A DNA stretch of 64,000 bases from Mobilicoccus massiliensis (GTDB taxonomy: Bacteria; Actinomycetota; Actinomycetes; Actinomycetales; Dermatophilaceae): NCBI RefSeq assembly GCF_000826525.2, contig NZ_LN651326.1:261277-325276 (forward strand), written 5' to 3'. Made by a program: the position numbers and the translations under genes. How positions within the stretch are numbered: position 1 is the stretch's first letter; every line of letters begins with the position of its first letter. Shown here piece by piece: positions 35,615 to 43,791 of this stretch. The notes beneath the pieces are model-generated. The model did no database searches, was not told the DNA's origin, and was given only the letters and a program-made list of their open reading frames with translations.

Positions 35615-36549
35615 GCCAGGTGCAGGCCGGCCTCCTTCATCTCGTCCATGACGGTGCGCAGGCGGGCGTCGGCCTCGACGCGGCCGAGACGGTGGATGCG
35701 CTCGGGCGGTAGGGGCACGTCCCGCATCGCCGGGTCGGTCGAGAGCACGTCCTTGAGGTGGACGTAGCCGGTGAGCCGGCCCTCCTCCCGGATGGGAAAG
35801 CGGGAGAACCCCGTGCGGGCGGCCAGCGCCTCGAGTTCGGCGACGGTGATCCGGGGGTCGGCGGTGACGAGCTCGGCGGCCGGGATCATGACGTCACGCG
35901 CCGTCATCGTCTCGAACTGAAGCGCCCCTTGCAGCAGCGAGAGCTCGTCCTCGTCGAGGTGCCCCTCTCGCCCCGACTCGACGACGAAGTGGCGAACCTC
36001 CTCGTTGGTGAACGCCGAGGTCACCTCGTCCTTGGGCTCGACTCCCCCGGCACGCAGCACGAGGTTGGCCGTCGCGTTCATGAGCCGGATGACCGGTCGA
36101 AGCGGAATGCCGACGAGGAACAGCGGCGGGCCGAGGAGCAGGGCAGCGCGGTCGGGACCGGCCAGGGTGATGTTCTTGGGCACCATCTCACCGAGCACCA
36201 TGTGCAGGTAGACGACCAGGACGAGCGCGACGACGAGGGCCGTGGGATGGACGAGCGAGGCGGGCAACCCCGCGGCCTCGAACGGCACCTCGAGCAGGTG
36301 CGCGACGGCGGGCTCACCCACGGCGCCGATGCCGAGGGAGGCCATGGTGATGCCGAGCTGGCAGCAGGCCAGCGACAGCGAGACGTGCTCCATCGCGCGC
36401 AGGGTGGCCCGGGCCGCCCACGATCCCCGCGCCGCCACGGGTTCGATCTGCCCGCGACGGGCCGAGACGAGAGCGAACTCCGCGCCCACGAAGAAGGCGT
36501 TGACGAGCAGCAGGACGACGAGGGCGACGAGCGCGCCGGCGGTGCTCAT
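35506..36549 (-). CDS. Hemolysin/CNNM-like DUF21-CBS membrane protein, short form
   Basis: A 347-residue protein. The N-terminal DUF21 domain (about 1-190) has four hydrophobic segments, including ALVALVVLLLVNAFFVGAEF and LVVYLHMVLGEMVPKN. A tandem CBS pair follows (about 200-330: MIPAAELVTADPRITVAELE and GYVHLKDVL), probably sensing nucleotides. It lacks the C-terminal CorC/HlyC domain present in its neighbour. Related proteins influence magnesium or cobalt handling. The start overlaps the stop of the upstream paralogue by four bases (ATGA), so the two are coupled and may form a heterodimer. The 3' end overlaps the convergent AI-2E gene by 109 bases. Confidence 0.88.
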   Translation of the reverse strand: MSTAGALVALVVLLLVNAFFVGAEFALVSARRGQIEPVAARGSWAARATLRAMEHVSLSLACCQLGITMASLGIGAVGEPAVAHLLEVPFEAAGLPASLVHPTALVVALVLVVYLHMVLGEMVPKNITLAGPDRAALLLGPPLFLVGIPLRPVIRLMNATANLVLRAGGVEPKDEVTSAFTNEEVRHFVVESGREGHLDEDELSLLQGALQFETMTARDVMIPAAELVTADPRITVAELEALAARTGFSRFPIREEGRLTGYVHLKDVLSTDPAMRDVPLPPERIHRLGRVEADARLRTVMDEMKEAGLHLAQVEGASGGGVVALEDVLEALVGEVRDATRVVPGRG

Positions 36550-37928
36550 GCCTGCCTCCCCACGGCGGTGGCGACCGAGGCCCGCGGGCGACGCACCCGC
36601 ACGTGCAACGAGGCGACCCGATGCCCCTCCATCCGCATGACCGTGACGTCGACGTACGCGGGGGTGGGCAGGTCGACCTCGTCGCGGTTGACCTCGTCGA
36701 CGGCGTCGAGCACGACCCGGTCGCCGGGCTCCGGCATGCGGTCGAGCATCTCGGTGACGAGACCGCCCAGGGTGTCGGACTCGCGGCCCTCCGGCAGCTC
36801 GAGCTCGAGGAGGTCGCCGAGCTCGTCGGGCCGAAGCAGGCCCGAGACGACCCAGGCGCGACCGCTGCGGCGGGAGAGGATCGGATCGCGGTCGTGTTCG
36901 TCGCCGATCTCACCGACGATCTCCTCGACGAGATCCTCGAGCGAGACGATGCCCGCCGTGCCGCCGTACTCGTCGACGACGATGGCGAGCTGCAGGCCGG
37001 GTTCGCGCAGTCGCCGCAGGAGAGGGTCGAGCGTCATCGACTCGGGCACGACCTGGGCGTCGACGACGACCTCGGTCACCGGTGTCGTCGCCCGCTGTTC
37101 GAACGGCACCCCGACGGCCTGTTTGACGTGGACGAGCCCGACGATGTCGTCGACGTCGTCCCCGGTGACCGGGAACCGGGAGTGGCCGGTGCGTCGCGCC
37201 GCCTCGACGACGTCCTGCACCGACTGCGTCGAGGTGAGGAAGTCGACGCGTGGGCGCGGTTTCATCACCTCGCCGGCGGTCCGACGCCCGAACTCGATCG
37301 AGCGCGCGACGAGCTCGGCGGTGCTGTCGTCGAGCGTGCCCTCGCGTCCCGAGCGCCGCACGACCGAGCGCAACTCCTCGGGCGTGCGAGCCTGCGCGAG
37401 CTCGTCGGTCGGCTCGAATCCCAGGAGGCGCACGACGGCGTTCGCTCCGGCGTCGAACAGGCGCACGACCCAACCGAAGAGGGTCATGAACACGGTCTGC
37501 GGCCACACGACGAGCCACGCCACCCGCGTCGGCTGCGCGATGCCCCAGTTCTTGGGCACGAGCTCACCGAAGACCATCTGGGAGAACGTCGCGATGACGA
37601 ACGCCGCCGCCAACGCCACCGCCGTCGCCGCCGGGCCCGCGAAGTCGAAGGCGCCGAACGCGCCGACGAGCAGAGTGGCGATCGACGGCTCGGCGATGAA
37701 GCCGACGACCAGACTCGTCACGGTGATGCCGAGCTGCGCCCCCGAGAGCTGCGAGGAGAGCGTGCGCAGGTGTCCGTCGAGGCGCCGCGCCCGGTCGTCG
37801 CCCTCGGCCGCACGGCGTTCGACCGTGCCTCGATCGACCGTGAGATAGGAGAACTCGACGGCGACGAAGAGGGCGTTGAGCGCGACGAGGAGGACGACGC
37901 AGCCGGTGAGGATCCAGGCCGTGGTCAT
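36546..37928 (-). CDS. Hemolysin/CNNM-like DUF21-CBS-CorC membrane protein, long form
   Basis: A 460-residue protein with the full family layout. The DUF21 membrane domain is at about 1-200 (LTGCVVLLVALNALFVAVEF; FSQMVFGELVPKNWGIAQP), the CBS pair at about 215-340 (PVTGDDVDDIVGLVHVKQAV; VDEYGGTAGIVSLEDLVEEI), and a CorC/HlyC transporter-associated domain at about 355-445. Family members affect divalent-cation homeostasis. The haemolysin name is historical and does not imply toxicity. It is the first of two coupled paralogues; its stop overlaps the start of the shorter one. The pair is probably a single functional unit in the membrane. Confidence 0.9.
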   Translation of the reverse strand: MTTAWILTGCVVLLVALNALFVAVEFSYLTVDRGTVERRAAEGDDRARRLDGHLRTLSSQLSGAQLGITVTSLVVGFIAEPSIATLLVGAFGAFDFAGPAATAVALAAAFVIATFSQMVFGELVPKNWGIAQPTRVAWLVVWPQTVFMTLFGWVVRLFDAGANAVVRLLGFEPTDELAQARTPEELRSVVRRSGREGTLDDSTAELVARSIEFGRRTAGEVMKPRPRVDFLTSTQSVQDVVEAARRTGHSRFPVTGDDVDDIVGLVHVKQAVGVPFEQRATTPVTEVVVDAQVVPESMTLDPLLRRLREPGLQLAIVVDEYGGTAGIVSLEDLVEEIVGEIGDEHDRDPILSRRSGRAWVVSGLLRPDELGDLLELELPEGRESDTLGGLVTEMLDRMPEPGDRVVLDAVDEVNRDEVDLPTPAYVDVTVMRMEGHRVASLHVRVRRPRASVATAVGRQA

Positions 37929-38135
37929 GGTGTTCAGGATAGGGATCGTCGCCGGCCTCGCCGTAGGGCACGGGCGAGCGAGGGGGCGGGACCGAGCGCG
38001 ACGCGCTGACGAACGCCCCGGGGCGGGCCGCGGGCGGGCCGTCGGCGTGCGCGGGTGGCCATCGGCGCGAGGGAGTGGGGCGTGCTCGTCCCCTACGATG
38101 ACGTCACGTCACTGTTCCACGGGGGAGGAATCGAC

Positions 38136-39191
38136 ATGAGGTTGCGCGTCCGGCGGGGGGCCGTCGCGGCCGTCTCGGCCTGCACGTTGTTACTGGCGGC
38201 CTGCGTCGGTCCACAGAACGGGCCTCCCGAGCCGTCACCCACCTCGAGCACGAGCAGCCGCACCCCCCGCCCCAAGCCCGCCGAGCCCAAGCTCGGCGTG
38301 CAGAGCGGCATGAAGTGGGACAGCGGCGTCGTGCACAACAAGGCCGAGCTGTCCACGGAGTTCGAGCAGCTGCGCGGCCGACCGCTCGACGTCATCGGCG
38401 TCGCTCCCACCCGCGACACCTGGAAGAGTCTGCTCGACGCCTGGTGGCTGAGCGACAACTCGATTCCGCCGGGGTTCGAGGGCACCCTCAACGTGGCGTT
38501 GCCGCTCTTCCCGAACAACGGGTCGATGGCCGACGCGGCGAGCGGCCGTGACAACGCCCGCTGGGAGCGGATGGGCCGGCTCATCGCCTCGAAGTACCCC
38601 ACGGCCTACGTGCGCCCCGGCTGGGAGATGAACATCGTCAACTGGCCGTGGCGCGTGACCGAGAGCAACACGGAGGAGTACAAGGCTGCGTTCCGCAACG
38701 CCTCGACGTCGCTCAAGAAGGGCGGCCCCAAGCTCCGGGTCGTGTTCAACCCCAACGAGGGCAAGGGCAACTCCCTCCCCGACGCGACGCTGGCCTACCC
38801 CGGTGACGACGTCGTCGACATCATCGCCATCGACGCCTACGACTGGAGCCCGCCGTACATCGACGAGGGCTCGTGGCAGAAGCACCTCACCCAGCCCGGC
38901 GGCTGGGACTTCTGGGGCGAGTTCGCACGTTCGCACGGCAAGCTGTTCGCCGTTCCGGAGTGGGGGGTCATCACGGGCTCGCCGAACTCCGGTGGCGACA
39001 ACGCGCAGTACATCGAGCGGGTCATGAGCTGGATGGATTCGAACTCCGACATCATGGCCTTCGACACCTACTTCGACGAGCGCGAGGAGTACTGCCGCTG
39101 CTCGCTCACCCAGAACCCCCAGGCCAGGCGGGCTTACCTCGAGCAGATGAAGAAGTGGATCGTGCAGCCGCCCAAGGGCGCGAAGAGCTGA
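38136..39191 (+). CDS. GH26-like lipoprotein glycoside hydrolase
   Basis: A 351-residue exported lipoprotein. The signal peptide ends at LLLAAC with Cys23 as the lipidation site. A Ser/Pro/Thr linker of about 28 residues leads to a TIM-barrel domain. The acid/base Glu164 is in YVRPGWEMN and the nucleophile Glu275 is in FAVPEWGVITG. The landmark YPGDDVVDIIAIDAYDW matches the secreted paralogue at 24913 almost exactly in pattern. Both catalytic residues are intact. The lipid anchor would hold it at the outer face of the membrane, suggesting action on a self glycan. The start follows GGGGAGGAATCGAC. It is monocistronic. Confidence 0.83.
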   Translation: MRLRVRRGAVAAVSACTLLLAACVGPQNGPPEPSPTSSTSSRTPRPKPAEPKLGVQSGMKWDSGVVHNKAELSTEFEQLRGRPLDVIGVAPTRDTWKSLLDAWWLSDNSIPPGFEGTLNVALPLFPNNGSMADAASGRDNARWERMGRLIASKYPTAYVRPGWEMNIVNWPWRVTESNTEEYKAAFRNASTSLKKGGPKLRVVFNPNEGKGNSLPDATLAYPGDDVVDIIAIDAYDWSPPYIDEGSWQKHLTQPGGWDFWGEFARSHGKLFAVPEWGVITGSPNSGGDNAQYIERVMSWMDSNSDIMAFDTYFDEREEYCRCSLTQNPQARRAYLEQMKKWIVQPPKGAKS

Positions 39192-39251
39192 GGCGCCCGG
39201 GGGGCAACCCCGAGGGCCATGGCCTGACCGGGGGCGGCGAGGCCCGGCCGT

Positions 39252-40190
39252 TCAGCTCGCGGCCCGCGCCTGTACGGCTCGCACCGCGCGGGCCACGGCC
39301 TCGGCGCCCGCGGCGCCGAGCACGATCGTGTAGTGGTTGACGCCCTCGACGTCCTCGAACACGACCGTGGGGAACCGAGCCCGCAGCCCTTCGACGGTCT
39401 CGGGCGCATAGAGGCCGGGCGGGTCGTCGACGAACCCGCGCGGTGCCCGCAGGAACACGACCGGCACGTCGATCTCGCCGTCGGCGAGCGCGCGCAGCGC
39501 CTCGGCGTGCTCGGTCGAGCCCATGACGTCGTGCTGGTCGGCGACGACGGCGTCGACGACGGCGCTCGCGTGGCACTCCGGCGGCGTGCCGGTGACGTCG
39601 TACCGCGCGTATCCGGCGGCGACGTCCGACCAGTCGTTCGCGAACGCGGGGTGGGCGCGGAACAACTCGACGTACTCCTCCGGCGAGGCGAACCGAGCCT
39701 CGAGACGCGCCCGGATGAGGTCGAGCCCGGCCAGCGTCGTCTCCTTCTCGGCCTCGGCGAAGGGGAAGCCGCCGTCGACGAGGACGAGGCCCGCGACGAG
39801 CTCGGGGTGCCGGTGGGCGAAGACGAGAGCGACGAACCCGCCCATCGAGTGACCGACGACGACGACCGGCCGGTCGCGGGCGGCCTCCCGGATCACCGCC
39901 GCGACGTCGTCGGCGTGTGCGGCCAGGCCGACGTCCGGAGGCAGATCGCGAGAGCGCCCTCGTCCCCGCAGGTCGGGCGCGAGAATCTCGGTGTCGGCCA
40001 ACTCGTCCACGACGTGCGGCCAGGACATGTGGTGCGCCGTGATGCCGTGGATCGCCACGACGGGCGCCGGGGCCGAGGCAGCGTGCTCGGTGCTCGCGGC
40101 GGCTGAACTCGTCTCGGCCGCGTCCGGGGACCACCTGCCGACGCGCAGGGTTCCGCCCGCCACGGGGACGTCGATCGTCGAGTACGTCAT
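39252..40190 (-). CDS. Alpha/beta hydrolase
   Basis: A 312-residue alpha/beta-hydrolase. The oxyanion region is VVAIHGITAHHMSWPHVVDE, the DLRGRGRSRDLP stretch is typical of the family, and the nucleophile Ser is in VVVVGHSMGGFVALVF. The acid is likely the Asp of the RAPRGFVDDPPG region and the catalytic His is in EDVEGVNHYTIVLG. It could be an esterase, epoxide hydrolase or lactonase; no specificity marker is visible. The start at 40190 was chosen over a much longer frame because ACGAGGC precedes it and the added N-terminus is low complexity. Confidence 0.87.
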   Translation of the reverse strand: MTYSTIDVPVAGGTLRVGRWSPDAAETSSAAASTEHAASAPAPVVAIHGITAHHMSWPHVVDELADTEILAPDLRGRGRSRDLPPDVGLAAHADDVAAVIREAARDRPVVVVGHSMGGFVALVFAHRHPELVAGLVLVDGGFPFAEAEKETTLAGLDLIRARLEARFASPEEYVELFRAHPAFANDWSDVAAGYARYDVTGTPPECHASAVVDAVVADQHDVMGSTEHAEALRALADGEIDVPVVFLRAPRGFVDDPPGLYAPETVEGLRARFPTVVFEDVEGVNHYTIVLGAAGAEAVARAVRAVQARAAS

Positions 40191-40289
40191 GCCTCGTTCG
40201 TACCCCACCACCGGAGCCGGGACAAGGGTTGCGCGTGGCCGCGATCGGCGGCACAACTCGCCCGTCGGCGTCCTGATAAGGGCCGTGGG

Positions 40290-40517
40290 ATGGTCCGATT
40301 CGTGGAGAGTGTGTGGGCACCACGCGCCGATGGAGTCGAGATTGGCGTGGTCGCCTTCGGTGAGCATCATCCGGCGGCGGGGCTGCGGGGTCGCTGGCAT
40401 GTGCAGGTGCGGGGTGGCCTGGGTCGTGAGGCGATTGTGCTGACGGGTCCGATGTCGGAGGAAGAGGCGCGGACGGAGGCTCGGCGGCTGTGGGAGTCAT
40501 ATCGGCCGGGGCAGTGA
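40290..40517 (+). CDS. Small hypothetical protein
   Basis: A 75-residue protein beginning MVRFVESVWAPRADGVEIGV. A strand-rich middle (GRWHVQVRGGLGREAIVLTG) leads to a helix SEEEARTEARRLWESY. The layout suggests a small beta-sheet-plus-helix domain. The ATG follows AAGGGCCGTGGG. Third-position GC is lower than in the core genes around it, fitting the accessory character of the 40.2-43.8 kb stretch. No family recognised. Confidence 0.55.
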   Translation: MVRFVESVWAPRADGVEIGVVAFGEHHPAAGLRGRWHVQVRGGLGREAIVLTGPMSEEEARTEARRLWESYRPGQ

Positions 40518-40628
40518 GCGGGGGTGTCGTCCATGGCCGCCGGGACCAAGGCGCGGCCTCGGGTGCGGGAGTGGCGGTCGAGAGGGGTCACCTCGGCGAT
40601 GCTGAGCACTATGGGGCGGCCGCGCTGG

Positions 40629-40895
40629 TTACCGACCCCGCCTGAGGGCTGCGGCGCAGACCCCGAAGAGCAGCGGCACGGCCAGCAGGGGCAGAATCTT
40701 GGCGCCCGAGATGGCATCGGCGCAGGCGGTGGCAGCCAGGAGTGCGCCGGCGGGGGCTTTGGCGGAGAGGGGCGAGCGGCGGGTGATTGCCCACGCGCAG
40801 GTGAGGGTGAGGGCCAGGGCGCCGAGCAGGGGGGAGATAGCGTGCAGCCCCAGACGGGTGACACGGCTGACGATCAAGCTCTGTGGCCACCGCAA
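40629..40895 (-). CDS. Small membrane protein, low-confidence
   Basis: An 88-residue reading frame with three hydrophobic stretches (LLGALALTLTCAWAI, APAGALLAATACADAI, KILPLLAVPLLFGVCAAAL) and a basic end, ALRRGR. Start would be TTG 40895, with only a distant GGGGA upstream. It lies 41 bases downstream of the broken HAAS membrane gene on the same strand, and would be the last gene of a PadR-HAAS-membrane operon. No family recognised. Confidence 0.4.
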   Translation of the reverse strand: MRWPQSLIVSRVTRLGLHAISPLLGALALTLTCAWAITRRSPLSAKAPAGALLAATACADAISGAKILPLLAVPLLFGVCAAALRRGR

Positions 40896-40936
40896 CGTCC
40901 GGAGCTCATCCCCGTCTCAGCAGCGCGCCCTGATCC

Positions 40937-41284
40937 TCACAGATCCGAGTCCGGAGTCTTGGAGTGGCGCCTAGGGTTACCAGTGACAAAAACGGCCACG
41001 ATCTCCGCAGCTATGGCGGGTGTGAAGAATGCGCCTAACGTCAAGGCGGTGACTGCTACATATGCAGTCATGAGTGCGGCCGTTGAGGCCGACATCAAAC
41101 GTCCCCACCGGGCGGGAAATATCAAGGGCAAGGCCGTCAGGATGACGGGAACAATGGCCGCCAGTACTGCGGGGAGCCCCATGCTCGAGAACGCTGAATT
41201 GGCTTCGACGCCGTGCTGTCCGCTGCTCGTCTCGAACGTAGCTATTATCACCGGAACAAACAGGAGGAACAATGCGGCCAAAAC
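40937..41284 (-). pseudogene. 3' part of HAAS membrane protein gene, separated by the IS
   Basis: Codes the C-terminal 115 residues: VLAALFLLFVPVIIATFE, then two further hydrophobic stretches, ending RRHSKTPDSDL. It has no start codon or ribosome site of its own, because the IS3-family element abuts its first codon at 41284/41285. Joining it to the part at 42549-42846, with one shared G removed, restores one frame across the junction (ALTAA joined to VLAALF) and a 214-residue product. Confidence 0.75.
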
Positions 41285-41317
41285 GGGACTGCTGCGCGCG
41301 ATGGGACATCGGTGATG

Positions 41318-42193
41318 TCAGGCCGCGGCAGCGGTCTGTGAGGTTCTGATCGTCTCGAACTCGATGGGCGTGAGGCGTCCCAGCCGGGCTTGCCGGCGGC
41401 ATCGATGATAGGTCTTCTCGATCCATGTGACGATCGCGATGCGAAGTTCGTCTCGGGTGGACCAGCGTTGTCGGTCCAGGACGTTCTTCTGCAAAAGAGC
41501 GAAGAAGGATTCCATGGCGGCGTTGTCCCCGGCCGCACCGACCCTGCCCATGGACCCGACCAAGCCGTGCCGGTTCAACGCGTGCACGTACTTGCGCGCT
41601 CGGAGTTGCGAACCACGGTCCGAATGCACCACGCACCCAGCCGCATTCGAGCGACGCGATACAGCGTTGTCCAACGCGTTGACCGCCAAGCGTGCCTTCA
41701 TTCGTGAGTCCATCGAATAGCCCACGATCCGCCCCGAACAGACGTCCTTGACCGCGCACAGGTACAGCTTGCCTTCCGCTGTGGCGTGCTCGGTGATGTC
41801 GGTTAGCCACACCTCGTCCAGGTCGCCGGCGGTGAAATCACGTCGCACGAGGTCGTCGTGGACAGGCGGTCCGGGCCTCTTGCCGGTTTTCCCGCGCCCC
41901 TTGCCGAACGCGCTCCACCAGCGGTTATCCCGGCAGATCCGCCACGCGGTCCGTGCCGCCATCGCGACTCCGACGTTGCCGGCTTCGTCGTGCAGGAAGC
42001 GGTATCCGAACTCGGGATCGTCCAGGTGGGCCCGCCACAGCGCGTGGGCCCGGTAGGCCCCCTCGAGCTCGACATCGGTGATCGGCTGCGCGATCCACCG
42101 GTAGTAGTGGCCACGACTGAGTTTCAACACCCGGCAGGTCACCGCCACGGGAATCCCTTCGGCAGCAAGGTCACGGACCAGCGGGAACATCAT
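41318..42193 (-). CDS. IS3-family transposase OrfB (DDE integrase core)
   Basis: A 291-residue catalytic frame, normally made as a fusion with OrfA by -1 frameshifting. The opening helical part contains CRVLKLSRGHYYRW, typical of the HTH_21 domain of IS3 OrfB. The integrase core has all three acidic residues: Asp in VWLTDITEH, Asp in CVVHSDRGSQ, and Glu in NAAMESFFALLQK, plus the closing LGRLTPIEFE. All motifs are intact, so the element may still be mobile. Its ATG overlaps the OrfA stop by four bases. Confidence 0.93.
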   Translation of the reverse strand: MMFPLVRDLAAEGIPVAVTCRVLKLSRGHYYRWIAQPITDVELEGAYRAHALWRAHLDDPEFGYRFLHDEAGNVGVAMAARTAWRICRDNRWWSAFGKGRGKTGKRPGPPVHDDLVRRDFTAGDLDEVWLTDITEHATAEGKLYLCAVKDVCSGRIVGYSMDSRMKARLAVNALDNAVSRRSNAAGCVVHSDRGSQLRARKYVHALNRHGLVGSMGRVGAAGDNAAMESFFALLQKNVLDRQRWSTRDELRIAIVTWIEKTYHRCRRQARLGRLTPIEFETIRTSQTAAAA

Positions 42194-42483
42194 TTTCCCG
42201 GCAGATTCGCCTGCGACAGATACGCCGCTGCGCGGCGCAGGATCTCGTTCTCCTGCTCCAGAAGGCGGTTGCGGCGGCGCAAATCACGCAGCTCGGCGGA
42301 CTCACTGGCAGTCGCACCAGGGCGGGTGCCGTCCTCGATGTCGGCCTTACGCATCCACTTGTTCAACGTCATCTCGTGGATCCCGAAGTCCTTCGCCACT
42401 TGCGCCAGGGTCACACCCTGCTCGCGGTTACGGGCCACGCGCACGACGTCGTCACGGAACTCCTGCGGGTACGGCTTGGGCAT
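42190..42483 (-). CDS. IS3-family transposase OrfA (helix-turn-helix)
   Basis: A 97-residue DNA-binding frame beginning MPKPYPQEFRDDVVRVARNR. The Cro-like helix-turn-helix (VTLAQVAKDFGIHEMTLNKW) is followed by a leucine-zipper coiled coil (LRDLRRRNRLLEQENEILRR) used for multimerisation. The frame ends in ...LPGK-stop at a GGGAAAA heptamer. Length is typical for IS3-family OrfA. Confidence 0.93.
   Translation of the reverse strand: MPKPYPQEFRDDVVRVARNREQGVTLAQVAKDFGIHEMTLNKWMRKADIEDGTRPGATASESAELRDLRRRNRLLEQENEILRRAAAYLSQANLPGK
42193..42199 (-). other. Programmed -1 frameshift site GGGAAAA
   Basis: Read on the minus strand the heptamer is G GGA AAA, directly followed by the OrfA stop TGA. 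A one-base backward slip gives GGG AAA ATG ATG, continuing in the OrfB frame. This X-XXY-YYZ arrangement is the classical IS3-family signal for making the OrfAB transposase. Confidence 0.8.
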
Positions 42484-42548
42484 GCTTCATCCTTCCAGGC
42501 CTGCCCACGGCAAGCCAGTTCGGATGTCCCTAACCGTGCAGCAGTCCC

Positions 42549-42846
42549 CTGCGGCAGTAAGGGCTAGCACCTGGAACGTCCCACGTGGGCTGAGCCGTGA
42601 AGGCTTAGCGCTGCGGCCGGTCTCATCCTCGTAGGATTCGAGGGCGCTAGTGGCAACCTGTTCAGGAGTGCCCAATGCCGATAGCACCTCGGATTCGCTG
42701 GACCCGCGTGACTCGGAGTGGTGAATGTGGGCCTCTAGCTCGCTAAGTAGGCTCTTGCGGTGGGCAGATGGCAGATCTCTGACTTGCCGTGAAACATCGC
42801 GCAGATAGCGCTGGCTCGAGCATAGCTGCAGGTCATGGTTCTTCAT
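42549..42846 (-). pseudogene. 5' part of HAAS-domain membrane protein gene, interrupted by the IS
   Basis: Codes the first 99 residues. The helical HAAS (signalling-associated) domain reads YLRDVSRQVRDLPSAHRKSL through ESEVLSALGTPEQVATSAL. The sequence then enters what should be the first membrane helix (FQVLALTAA), where the IS begins. The start overlaps the PadR gene stop (ATGA), the standard PadR-HAAS pair, in which the membrane protein modulates another membrane process or regulator. Homologues are about 200 residues long, matching the reconstructed 214. The gene is therefore inactivated. Confidence 0.78.
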
Positions 42847-43181
42847 GTCGCACTCCCAATTATCTCGTCGACTGACCGGGTTATGGATCTCCAGACACGC
42901 TCGAACGAACGCAGACGTTCCCGCCCCACAGGCGTCAAGGCGTAGTAGCGACTCGCGCGACCGTTGGTGGACTCGCGCCAAGTCGCCTCCACCAATTCTG
43001 CCTTGCGCAGACGTGACAAGAGTGGATAGAGGGTTCCCTCACTCGCTATGAGCGAATTAGCATGGAGGGTTTCAGAGAGGTCTAGTCCGGATTGGGGCTG
43101 CTTGTTGAGCAGGCCCAGAATGCAGAACTCAACAATTCCGCGGCGCAGGTTCGTCTTCATCGCCGTCTCGTCAGTGACCAT
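42843..43181 (-). CDS. PadR-family transcriptional regulator
   Basis: A regulator of about 112 residues. The winged helix begins MKTNLRRGIVEFCILGLLNK, with the recognition region LIASEGTLYPLLSRLRKAEL and the wing WRESTNGRASRYYALTPVGR. A short C-terminal helix for dimerisation follows. Start is ATG 43181 or ATG 43160; neither has a strong ribosome site. It is coupled to the disrupted HAAS gene by a four-base overlap. A TGCGACA...TGTCGCA inverted repeat at 43181-43207 overlaps its start and may be its own operator. With the HAAS partner broken, its control loop is probably orphaned. Confidence 0.88.
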   Translation of the reverse strand: MVTDETAMKTNLRRGIVEFCILGLLNKQPQSGLDLSETLHANSLIASEGTLYPLLSRLRKAELVEATWRESTNGRASRYYALTPVGRERLRSFERVWRSITRSVDEIIGSAT

Positions 43182-43207
43182 GCGACATAGAGTAGCCTTG
43201 TGTCGCA
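43181..43207. promoter_or_regulatory. Inverted repeat at PadR start
   Basis: Seven-base arms TGCGACA (43181-43187) and TGTCGCA (43201-43207) with a 13-base AT-richer spacer. They overlap or lie just upstream of the PadR start. Probable autoregulatory operator; not tested. Confidence 0.45.
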
Positions 43208-43377
43208 AGGGTGACAGGTCGCGGGGCGGACTCATAGATGCCTACCTGCATCCAGGATCGGCATCGCGAGGGTTGGGCTTGAACTTCGCGGATGATGGTG
43301 CCGCCGTGGTTCCTGTGCAGCGGGTAAGCCGAGGCCTCGGCGGCTTCGCAGGTGGCGTGCGTGGAGGAGGGCAGCCA

Positions 43378-43779
43378 GTGACGGCTTGGGCCCGTCGCCC
43401 GACCTACGAGCAGCTCTGGGCAAGCGGGGTCGACCCGGCCGCGGATACCTTCTTGGGCAAGTACGCCCCGACCGCCTCGGCCACGATCAGTATCGCCACC
43501 GGTGTGCAGGCCCGCTTGCTGCTGAACCGGGACGCTCTGGGGTTGGCGCTGGTCGAGCTGCGGCAGAACACCGGTGACCTGGCGGGTGCCGTCGAGCTCG
43601 CCGAGTCTTTGGATCCCTCCGCACCGGCGGCGGTATCCCTGGCCGAGCTGTACGGGCTGCAGCAGCGGTGGGAGGACGTCGTGGATCTGACCAACGGGTT
43701 GAGCGCTGTGGACGACTTCACCACCTACTTGCTCACCCAGCGGGGGACCGCGCTGCGGGAGCAGGGTTACTACAAGGCC
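43378..43779 (+). pseudogene. Fragment of a tetratricopeptide-repeat (DUF4236-associated) protein gene
   Basis: About 134 codons. Recognisable stretches are RRPTYEQLWASGVDPAADTF, GKYAPTASATISIATGVQAR, LGLALVELRQNTGDLAGAVE and DLTNGLSAVDDFTTYLLTQR. Actinobacterial relatives have an N-terminal DUF4236 part and continue with a TPR tail after 'ALREQG'. Here the coding sense ends abruptly at 43779, 12 bases before the stop of the convergent ParA gene, with no stop codon of its own. The N-terminal part is not found either. A GTG at 43378 behind GGAGGAGGG is only an internal site. This is a truncated remnant. Confidence 0.65.
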
Positions 43780-43791
43780 TCCCCTGAGGCG

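Larger units (their letters stand above)
41285..42548 (-). mobile_element. IS3-family insertion sequence, 1,264 bases
   Basis: Terminal inverted repeats: GGGACTGCTGC at 41285-41295 and its complement at 42538-42548. An eight-base unlike stretch follows, then a second matched block, GGACATC. The two transposase frames are intact and joined by a canonical -1 slippery site. No convincing target duplication is seen beyond a single shared G. It interrupts the HAAS membrane gene. Confidence 0.88.

Noticed and set aside
41285..42548. Three- or four-base target duplication flanking the IS
   Set aside because: Flanks are GCAG and GTTT on the transcribed strand; only one G could be shared.
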